DNA of 64,000 nt from an uncultured Dorea sp. Its GTDB lineage: Bacteria; Bacillota; Clostridia; Lachnospirales; Lachnospiraceae. The stretch covers positions 16,735 to 80,734 of the forward strand of contig CAJTOH010000018.1 in the NCBI GenBank assembly GCA_910577685.1. Direction: 5' to 3'. Each line of letters opens with the position of its first letter. Position 1 is the first letter of the stretch. Below are positions 34,366-41,435 of this stretch, in pieces. Below the pieces are notes generated by a model, which was not told the origin of the DNA, did no database searches, and was given only the letters and a program-made list of their open reading frames with translations. The position numbers and the translations under genes are program-made.

Positions 34366-35508
34366 GTGGAGATGAATTTCAAAGAGCAGATGGGAGATGA
34401 GCGTCCGTATTGGAAAGTGGCCGTGAGTCTGGCTTTTAGCCTGATAGGAACAGTTTTGTGCCTTTATTTCGGTTATATGCTTCTGGGGTTTTTCATGCCT
34501 TTTGTGATCGGATGGTTTATTGCGTCAATTGCCAGCCCTGTGGTGATTTGGCTGGAGAAGAGGATGAAGCTGATTAAGAAATGGGGATCTGCGCTGATTA
34601 TTATCTGCGTTCTGGGCGGGGTAGGTTTATTGATCTATCTGATTGCCAGCACAGTTTCCCGGGAGATCATGAGTTTGATGCAGAATATGCCGGATATGTA
34701 TCAGGATCTGGAAGCAGGGATGGAGTCTATCGGAGAGAGCTTAAAAGGCGTCTTTAAGCTGCTTCCGGCAGGAGTTCAGGAGGCATGGCATACGATGATG
34801 GACAACTTGGAACAGGTCATGGGGGATATAATCGGGAAGCTCAGCGAGCCGACGGTTTCGGCGGCGGGAAGATTTGCAAAGAGTATTCCGTCGGCTTTGA
34901 TTGCGACTATCGTGACATTTATCTCAGCGTATTTTTTTATTGCGGAGCGGGAGGACGTAATCCTGTGGGCGAAGCGGATTGCGCCTAACGCATTGGTAAG
35001 CCGGATGACAATGGTGGTCGATAATCTGAAATATGCCGTAGGGGGATATTTTAAGGCGCAGCTTAAGATTATGGTGGTGGTCTATGCGCTACTGCTGGCC
35101 GGATTTTTGATACTTAGGATTCATTTTGCCTTTTTGTTGGCTTTTTTAATCGCTTTCCTTGATTTCCTGCCGTTTTTTGGGACGGGGACGGCGCTGCTTC
35201 CATGGGCTGTCTATAAGTTTATGATGGGCGATTACAAACTGGTTGCAGGGCTGCTTATCCTATACGGCGTCACCCAGCTTGTACGGCAGTTGATTCAGCC
35301 CAAATTAGTGGGAGACAGCATGGGATTAAAGCCCCTTGTCACTCTGGTATTGCTTTATGCCGGATATAAGGCGGGCGGAGTGTTTGCAATGATATTTGCA
35401 GTGCCAGTGGGATTGATCGTTATTAATCTTTATAAGGCGGGTGCGTTCGATTATATTCTGGACGACGTGAAGATACTGGCGGAAGGCATAATGAGCCTTC
35501 GGAATTGA
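34366..35508 (+). CDS. AI-2E family (YtvI-like) membrane protein
   Basis: This 380-residue integral membrane protein starts at GTG, 8 bases after AGAGGTG; an ATG two codons later is too far from the site. It has about eight membrane helices: two or three near the start (LGFFMPFVIGWFIASIASP, ALIIICVLGGVGLLIYL), an amphipathic middle (residues 100-170), and a C-terminal block with FLLAFLIAFLDFLPFFGTG and PKLVGDSMGLKPL, the conserved family core. Some members export autoinducer-2 or exchange Na+ and H+; most have no known substrate. It follows ysxC. Confidence 0.85.
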   Translation: MEMNFKEQMGDERPYWKVAVSLAFSLIGTVLCLYFGYMLLGFFMPFVIGWFIASIASPVVIWLEKRMKLIKKWGSALIIICVLGGVGLLIYLIASTVSREIMSLMQNMPDMYQDLEAGMESIGESLKGVFKLLPAGVQEAWHTMMDNLEQVMGDIIGKLSEPTVSAAGRFAKSIPSALIATIVTFISAYFFIAEREDVILWAKRIAPNALVSRMTMVVDNLKYAVGGYFKAQLKIMVVVYALLLAGFLILRIHFAFLLAFLIAFLDFLPFFGTGTALLPWAVYKFMMGDYKLVAGLLILYGVTQLVRQLIQPKLVGDSMGLKPLVTLVLLYAGYKAGGVFAMIFAVPVGLIVINLYKAGAFDYILDDVKILAEGIMSLRN

Positions 35509-35553
35509 GGCGTGCATCTGCGGTGAAGAATCAAAGTATGATGGGGGAAAAGT

Positions 35554-37104
35554 ATGGAGAAGATCATAGAGGAATTCAAAGAAGATCTTGCGCAGTTTCG
35601 GGAGATGACAGACAAATTTTATGCAAAGGAAGTCAGCGTAAAGGAGTACAAAGGATTTTCCGGCGGTTTCGGAAGCTATGCGCAGAAGGGCGGCGAGGCG
35701 AGTATGCTCCGTCTCCGCCTGCCGGGGGGACGGCTTGATAAAGAAAAATTAAAGTTTATCGTTGATTCCATTGATGAGTATGGGATTGAGAAGGTACATT
35801 TTACAACGTGCCAGACCGTCCAGTTCCACAATCTCAGTGCAAAGACCGTCTGTGAGATCATGGAGAAAGCCTTTGACGCGGGCATTATTACAAGAGGGGG
35901 CGGGGGAGATTTCCCGAGAAATGTCATGGTATCTCCGCTGTCCGGAGTGGAACAAGGAGAATATTTTGACGTAATGCCGTATGCTTTAGCGGTTTCGGAT
36001 TATTTGCTGGGGATGATCAAGGCTGTGAAGCTGCCGAGGAAGCTGAAAGTGTGCTTTTCGAATTCTCCCGCCAACGAGCCCCATGCGACGTTTCGTGATC
36101 TGGGATTTGCGGCGAATCCGGAGGGAACCTTCGACGTGTACAGCGCGGGCGGGCTGGGCAACAATCCGCGTATGGGAGTGAAGGTCGCCGAACAGGTTTC
36201 GCCGTCGGAGGTATTGTACTATGTGAAAGCGATGATAGACACATTCGTTGCCTACGGCAATTATGAGAGCCGGGCCAAGGCAAGAACCAGATACATGCAG
36301 GAAAGTTTAGGCATAGAAGGCTATAAGAAGGCATACCTTGAGAAGCTTGAGCAGGTAAAGTCAAAGGAAGACCTGACGATTCATGCCGATGCGCATCCGG
36401 TTAAGAAGGCCGGATGCGGGGCATGCCCTCATGAGGAGGGGACTCGGAAAAGATTGATTCCCCAGAAGCAGGCAGGCCTCTATGCAGCGGCATATCATCC
36501 CGTCGGCGGAGTGCCTGAGGCATCGAAGTTTAAAGAGATTTATGAGACGATTCGGGATATGGAGGATGTGGAGATCCGTCTAGCGCCTGATGAGACGATA
36601 TATTTTATCAATCTTAACGGCAAAGAGGCGGAGAAGGTTCTTGCGGTTACCGCAGACGGCGCGGGGAATCTTTTCGAGACCTCTGTCGCTTGTATCGGCG
36701 CAGCTGTCTGTCAGGTGGGGCTTAGGGATTCCCAAGGCGTCCTTGCCAAGATAATAGAGGAAGTCAGAAAGTATGATTTTGCGGACGGAGTATTGCCGAG
36801 AATCCATATCTCCGGCTGTACGTCCTCCTGCGGAACCCACCAGATCGGAACCCTTGGTTTTCACGGCGGAGTGAAGCGGGTGAATAACGCGGCGCAGCCG
36901 GCATTTACCTTCCATGTGAACGGTTCTGACAGAGAAGGCGAGGAACGCTTCGGAGAACAGTGGGGAATGATGCTTGAAAAAGACCTGCCGGCATTTTTCG
37001 CGGAACTTGGACAGGCAGTCGCGGCAGAGGACAGGACGTTTGACACATGGTTTTTAGAAGATCCTGGGAAACTTCGGAAGATTGCGGAAAAATATTTTTA
37101 TTAA
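35554..37104 (+). CDS. Siroheme nitrite/sulfite reductase family protein
   Basis: This 516-residue protein has the duplicated ferredoxin-like and siroheme/[4Fe-4S] domains of nitrite and sulfite reductases. The C-terminal cluster motif is visible as CIGAAVCQVG followed by CTSSCGTHQIG, which together ligate the [4Fe-4S]-siroheme centre. An extra Cys pair, CGACPHEEG, lies in the middle. The N-terminal half has the FTTCQTVQFHNL substrate-binding region. It is a single gene with no flavoprotein partner, so ferredoxin is the likely donor. Whether it reduces sulfite for assimilation or nitrite is not decidable here. Confidence 0.85.
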   Translation: MEKIIEEFKEDLAQFREMTDKFYAKEVSVKEYKGFSGGFGSYAQKGGEASMLRLRLPGGRLDKEKLKFIVDSIDEYGIEKVHFTTCQTVQFHNLSAKTVCEIMEKAFDAGIITRGGGGDFPRNVMVSPLSGVEQGEYFDVMPYALAVSDYLLGMIKAVKLPRKLKVCFSNSPANEPHATFRDLGFAANPEGTFDVYSAGGLGNNPRMGVKVAEQVSPSEVLYYVKAMIDTFVAYGNYESRAKARTRYMQESLGIEGYKKAYLEKLEQVKSKEDLTIHADAHPVKKAGCGACPHEEGTRKRLIPQKQAGLYAAAYHPVGGVPEASKFKEIYETIRDMEDVEIRLAPDETIYFINLNGKEAEKVLAVTADGAGNLFETSVACIGAAVCQVGLRDSQGVLAKIIEEVRKYDFADGVLPRIHISGCTSSCGTHQIGTLGFHGGVKRVNNAAQPAFTFHVNGSDREGEERFGEQWGMMLEKDLPAFFAELGQAVAAEDRTFDTWFLEDPGKLRKIAEKYFY

Positions 37105-37120
37105 GCTTAAGACGAGTCAG

Positions 37121-37165
37121 AAAGGGTCAGGGGAAATGAAACTTGAAACATTCCCCTGACCCTTT
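37121..37165. terminator. Bidirectional terminator between the siroheme reductase and purC
   Basis: A stem of about 15 bp, AAAGGGTCAGGGGAA/TTCCCCTGACCCTTT with a one-base bulge near the loop, flanked by A- and T-containing ends. It serves two convergent genes. Confidence 0.85.
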
Positions 37166-37183
37166 GCATGTATTTAGAAGCTC

Positions 37184-38044
37184 TTATAATCTCTCTGAGG
37201 TCAGCATCTCATAGGCCTGCAGATACTTGTCAATCGTCTTGCGGACGATCTCCTGAGGCAGAGTCCAGTCGTTGTCCGGATTGGCTTTCAGCCAGTCGCG
37301 GGCGAACTGTTTGTCGAAGGAGGGCTGTCCATGGCCTGGTTCGTATTGGTCGGCAGGCCAGAAGCGGGAGCTGTCCGGCGTCAGCATCTCATCGCCGATG
37401 ACCAGTTCGTCGTTCTCGTCCAGACCGAATTCAAACTTGGTATCCGCTATGATGATACCGCGGGTAAGGGCGTAATCCGCACACTTCTGATAGAGGGCGA
37501 GGGTGCAGTCCCGAAGCTTTGCGGCATATTCCTCGCCCTTTCCCGGGAAATATTTCTCTAAATGGTCGATACTCTGTTCATATGAAATGTTCTCGTCATG
37601 GTCTCCGATCTCAGCCTTCGTAGACGGCGTGTATATTGGCTGCGGCAGCTTATCGGACTCCTTCAATCCTTCCGGCAGGCGGATATTGCATACCGTGCCG
37701 TCTTTCTGGTAACTGGCCCAGCCGCTTCCGGTGATATAACCGCGGACGATACATTCGATGGGGAGCATCCTGAGTTTCTTACACATCATACTATTCCCGT
37801 CAAACTTGGGAGTCCGGAAGAATTCCGGCATATCCTTTACATCTGTTGAAATCATATGGTTTGGGAGGATGTCTTTTGTCATGTCAAACCAGAACCGGGA
37901 CATCTGGGTCAGGACGGTTCCTTTTTTGGTCACATCATTTTTAAGGATCACATCAAAACAACTGATACGGTCTGTGGCGACCATAATCAGGCTGTCGCCG
38001 TTGTCGTAGATTTCGCGTACTTTTCCTTCTTTGATTGGTTTCAT
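37184..38044 (-). CDS. purC: SAICAR synthase
   Basis: This 286-residue enzyme ligates aspartate to CAIR in purine synthesis. It has KEGKVREIYDNGDSLIMVAT at the N-terminus, RISCFDVILKNDVTKKG, ECIVRGYITGSGWASYQKDG, IIIADTKFEFGLDENDELVI and DSSRFWPADQYEPG. The longer, ADE1-like form is usual in Clostridia. AGAGGAAGAC precedes the ATG. It is monocistronic here, away from other pur genes, and I see no purine riboswitch in its roughly 160-base leader. Confidence 0.94.
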   Translation of the reverse strand: MKPIKEGKVREIYDNGDSLIMVATDRISCFDVILKNDVTKKGTVLTQMSRFWFDMTKDILPNHMISTDVKDMPEFFRTPKFDGNSMMCKKLRMLPIECIVRGYITGSGWASYQKDGTVCNIRLPEGLKESDKLPQPIYTPSTKAEIGDHDENISYEQSIDHLEKYFPGKGEEYAAKLRDCTLALYQKCADYALTRGIIIADTKFEFGLDENDELVIGDEMLTPDSSRFWPADQYEPGHGQPSFDKQFARDWLKANPDNDWTLPQEIVRKTIDKYLQAYEMLTSERL

Positions 38045-38209
38045 TATAGTCTTCCTCTCTTTGTCATAGTGTTTGTCATAGGCTTTGCTATAGTATATAG
38101 ATAAACAGATTTTTGAAGAAAAATCAATATATTTTCATAAATTATTGGATGAAATCTGGTCAGGAGGCGGCAGGGGCGTATATTACGGGGCCGGCTCCGG
38201 TTCTTACGG

Positions 38210-39556
38210 TCACTGCAAGGGAAAATAAAGTTTAACCTCGAAATGTTCTTTTTCCTGCATTACCTGCAGACGCCCGTGTAAGAGCCTTATCATTCTGTCT
38301 ACATTTCTTAAACCGATATTGCTGCTGTCTATATGGGGAGATTCGATCTTGATCAGATTCGTGACAGAGACGATGAATTCTGCGTCCTGAACCCTGCCGG
38401 ATACGGTGACTGTGCGCCGTTTATCCCCGTATTTTAAAATATTGGAGAACAGGTTGTTGAAGATCCTCTTTAGCATGGTCTTGTCGCTTTGCAGTACGCC
38501 GGAGGTATCGGGCAGGTCTAACGCGGGAGTGAATCCTGCCAGCCGGATAAAATCGCAGTGCTCCTCAAGGCATTGCTTAATAAAATCGGTAGAAAGCCAC
38601 GCAATATCAGGCATCTCGTTTTCTTCCGCCACCAGCGCATATTCAAACATTCGGTCAGTAAGCTCCTTGATGTCTTCTGCCTTTTTCAGGCATCGATCCA
38701 GATATTCTTCCTGCGTCTGCGGATTGCGCTTTAACTTAAGAACCTCCAGATACCCGTTTAATATGGTAAGAGGAGTGCGCAGATCATGGGAGAGGGCTGT
38801 GATTAAGTCTTGATTGGCTTTGCGGCTCTCCTGTTCCTTACGGATGTTGTCAGATAAGGATTCACGCAGATGATTCAGTTCTTTGGCAAGGATTCCGATC
38901 TCATTGCCGCCGAGATCAGGGAACTCATGGGTCAGGTCTCCTGCGGACATGGTGAGAATCTCGTCTTTCAGTATCAGAATCTGTTTCATCTTCCGGTTCA
39001 GGAAGAAAAGGATGATGAAAAGAAACAGGGCGGCGGACAGGAAAAGGCAGAGAAACAGGAGGGGATATATGAACAATGTACGTTCATAGTTATAAATCAT
39101 GATTTCTGCGGTTCCGTTTGCAAATTCCAGAGGGAAATCCAGTACAATTTCTCCGTCGCCGCCGGTAAGGCGGTATCCGATATTGAAAAGAAAGAGAAAA
39201 CTATCGGTTTCCATGGCGGGCGCAAATCTTCCTGCACGGAATAAGCCGTCGCCGCCATAGATATAGATGCCGGTATATTCATTTACAAGGTCAAAGAACG
39301 GCTGTACCGCCGCCACGGCTTCGGTATCTTCTTCGGAGTCCGGAATGTTGTAGTTAAGGGCTTCTTTGGCAAGCATATCCTTAAAGTCCTTATCGTTTAT
39401 CTGTACGTAGAAGAGATTGAGCCGCTCGGCAGTTTCGCAGATGTTCCATTTGTTCAGCCACAGTATTTCAAAAAAGGCGAAAGAGAGAAGCAGCGTGCAC
39501 AGAATCATGATTGCGGATTGTGTGCGGATCTTTAGATTCCTGAATCGTCTAATCAC
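38210..39556 (-). CDS. Sensor histidine kinase
   Basis: This 448-residue kinase has a membrane helix at residues 13-35, an extracytoplasmic loop of about 120 residues, a second helix near 160-185 (YPLLFLCLFLSAALFLFII), a HAMP domain, and a HisKA box ALSHDLRTPLTILNGYLEVL near residue 255. The ATPase N-box is NNLFSNILKYGD; the G2 region is shortened to IGLRNVDRMIRLLHG. It overlaps the response regulator gene by 8 bases and is transcribed after it. The pair is divergent from the glycosyltransferase operon. Confidence 0.9.
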   Translation of the reverse strand: MIRRFRNLKIRTQSAIMILCTLLLSFAFFEILWLNKWNICETAERLNLFYVQINDKDFKDMLAKEALNYNIPDSEEDTEAVAAVQPFFDLVNEYTGIYIYGGDGLFRAGRFAPAMETDSFLFLFNIGYRLTGGDGEIVLDFPLEFANGTAEIMIYNYERTLFIYPLLFLCLFLSAALFLFIILFFLNRKMKQILILKDEILTMSAGDLTHEFPDLGGNEIGILAKELNHLRESLSDNIRKEQESRKANQDLITALSHDLRTPLTILNGYLEVLKLKRNPQTQEEYLDRCLKKAEDIKELTDRMFEYALVAEENEMPDIAWLSTDFIKQCLEEHCDFIRLAGFTPALDLPDTSGVLQSDKTMLKRIFNNLFSNILKYGDKRRTVTVSGRVQDAEFIVSVTNLIKIESPHIDSSNIGLRNVDRMIRLLHGRLQVMQEKEHFEVKLYFPLQ

Positions 39557-40259
39557 AACGATACCCCTTTCCCCAGACTGTTTTAATCAGCGCCGGATTT
39601 TTTGGATCTTTTTCGATCTTGAGGCGCAGGTTACGGATATGGACCATGACCGTATTGTTGGCACCGTAATAGTATGGTTCATTCCACACTGATTCGTAGA
39701 GATGCTGTGCGGAGAAGATCTGGCCGCGGTGCTTTACCAGAAGAAGCAGCATGGCGTACTCCGTGTCTGTCAGGACAAGGGGGACGCTGCCAAACGTAAC
39801 TTCCTCTTTTGCCTCGTCGATGGTTAGATGATGAAAGACAAGGGGGGATTTGGCCGGCTCTGTCTTCGGCGCGGTATTTTTTCCGCGGTAGACCTGATAA
39901 CGGCGGATCAGCGCCTTGGCGCGGCTTATGAGTTCGTTGTAAGAAAATGGTTTGGCAAGGTAATCGTCGCCGCCGCTTGAGAACCCCAGGGTTTTGTCAC
40001 TGTCTTTCGTGCGGGCGCTTAAGAACAGGATCGGAGCGTTGCTGTTCTTGCGGATCTCTATGCAGGTCTGGTATCCGTTGAGCCCCGGCATCATGATATC
40101 CAGAATAATCAGGTCGAAATCCTTCTTCTCTGTAAGGTTTAAAGCATGCTGTCCGTCGCAGGCTTCCTCAATGTCAAAGCCTTCCCCTTCCAGCAGGATA
40201 TGGATGATCTCCCGGATCTCCGGGTTGTCGTCTGCGATTAAGATGCGAGATGTTTCCAT
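39549..40259 (-). CDS. OmpR/PhoB family response regulator
   Basis: This 236-residue regulator has a receiver domain with ILIADDNPE, the phosphorylated Asp in LIILDIMMPG and LAKPFSYNEL, then a winged-helix domain with LTDTEYAMLLLLVKHRG and KTVWGKGYRCD. AAAGGAGTTCACAAC precedes the ATG. A minus-strand -10 (TATACT, at 40290-40295) lies upstream. TTCTTAAGA repeats in the divergent intergenic region are its likely binding sites. Confidence 0.92.
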   Translation of the reverse strand: METSRILIADDNPEIREIIHILLEGEGFDIEEACDGQHALNLTEKKDFDLIILDIMMPGLNGYQTCIEIRKNSNAPILFLSARTKDSDKTLGFSSGGDDYLAKPFSYNELISRAKALIRRYQVYRGKNTAPKTEPAKSPLVFHHLTIDEAKEEVTFGSVPLVLTDTEYAMLLLLVKHRGQIFSAQHLYESVWNEPYYYGANNTVMVHIRNLRLKIEKDPKNPALIKTVWGKGYRCD

Positions 40260-40320
40260 GTTGTGAACTCCTTTGTGTTTTCTTATCTTAGTATAACAGT
40301 TTTTGGAAAATCATTAGAAG

Positions 40321-40363
40321 TTCTTAAGAATTTTTAAGATTTATTTTTGCCGTTTCTTAAGAG
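40321..40363. promoter_or_regulatory. TTCTTAAGA repeats, candidate response regulator operator
   Basis: Three related decamers, TTCTTAAGAA (40321-40330), TTTTTAAGAT (40331-40340) and TTCTTAAGAG (40354-40363), lie between the divergent two-component system and the glycosyltransferase gene. Spacing of 10 and 23 bases puts them on one face of the helix, as for PhoB/OmpR-type regulators. The third sits close to where a -35 would be for a weak TAAAGT -10 at 40372-40377. Confidence 0.5.
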
Positions 40364-40469
40364 ACGCGGTGTAAAGTATCCGGATGAAGGGAAAAATATA
40401 GAAAATATTTTGGAAACACAGGATTTCTAAAAAGAACGTTGGGAGAACAAGAAGCAGGAGGTATGTAAG

Positions 40470-41435
40470 ATGAGCAGAATAAGTGTTGTAATTCCATGTT
40501 TTAATGAAGAAGAAGCTCTTCCCGTATATTACCGCGCCATGTGCCGGGTGATGAAAGAGATGCCGGGGGAAGAATTTGAATTGATTTTCGTAGACGACGG
40601 TTCTTCAGACAGAACCCTTCCGATATTGAAGGAGATGAATAAGGCGGACGGACGCTGCCGGTATCTGTCTTTTTCCAGAAATTTTGGGAAGGAGGCGGCG
40701 ATCTATGCGGGACTTAAAAATTCTGCCGGGGATTATGTGGCTACGATGGATGTAGATATGCAGGATCCGCCGGGACTTTTGCCGGAAATGTACCGGATTC
40801 TTAAGGAAGAGAATTATGACAGCGTGGCGACCAGACGTTCCACAAGGGCGGGGGAACCGCTGCTGCGTTCCTTCCTGTCGGAGGGGTTCTATAAATTTAT
40901 CAACCGCATTTCCAAGACGGAGATTGTAAACGGCGCGAGGGATTATCGTTTGATGAAGCGAAAGATGGTGGACGCGGTGCTTGCCATGAGCGAGTACAAC
41001 CGTTTTTCAAAGGGTATCTTTGAGTGGGTGGGATTTTCCACCAAATGGCTGGAATTCCGGAATGTGGGACGCTGCGCCGGACAGACGAAGTGGTCCGTGA
41101 GGAAGTTGTTTTCTTATTCTTTGGAAGGGATTACTGGTTTTTCCGTGGCTCCCTTGTCTTTGGCGTCGGTTGTGGGGATAGCTTTCTGCGCGCTGTCTTT
41201 TCTGATGATTCTGGTGATCGTCGTGAGGACGCTGGTCTGGGGCGATCCCGTGTCCGGATGGCCGTCGCTGGTGTGCATTATCTTTATGGTGAGCGGAATA
41301 CAGCTTTTCTGCACGGGAATTGTAGGCGAGTATCTCTCTAAGACGTATCTGGAGACGAAGCGCAGACCGATCTTTATATTAAAAGATTCCAGTGAAGAGA
41401 AAGAGGGTGACGGACATGAGGCGGCTTCGGTATAG
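40470..41435 (+). CDS. CsbB/GtrB-like polyisoprenyl-phosphate glycosyltransferase
   Basis: This 321-residue GT2 enzyme starts with VVIPCFNEEEALPVYYRAM and has LIFVDDGSSDRTLPIL, the catalytic DVDMQDPPG and GARDYRLMKRKMVDAV. Two membrane helices follow (PLSLASVVGIAFCALSFLM and LVCIIFMVSGIQLFCTGIVG) and a KRRPIFIL tail, the layout of CsbB and GtrB, which load a sugar onto undecaprenyl phosphate on the inner membrane face. It overlaps a YfhO-like gene by 20 bases, as CsbB and YfhO pair in lipoteichoic acid glycosylation in Bacillus. A GtrA-type flippase was not seen. Confidence 0.88.
   Translation: MSRISVVIPCFNEEEALPVYYRAMCRVMKEMPGEEFELIFVDDGSSDRTLPILKEMNKADGRCRYLSFSRNFGKEAAIYAGLKNSAGDYVATMDVDMQDPPGLLPEMYRILKEENYDSVATRRSTRAGEPLLRSFLSEGFYKFINRISKTEIVNGARDYRLMKRKMVDAVLAMSEYNRFSKGIFEWVGFSTKWLEFRNVGRCAGQTKWSVRKLFSYSLEGITGFSVAPLSLASVVGIAFCALSFLMILVIVVRTLVWGDPVSGWPSLVCIIFMVSGIQLFCTGIVGEYLSKTYLETKRRPIFILKDSSEEKEGDGHEAASV

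Noticed and set aside
38045..38209. Possible purine riboswitch before purC
   Set aside because: I could not find the conserved three-way junction or loop sequences in the leader.
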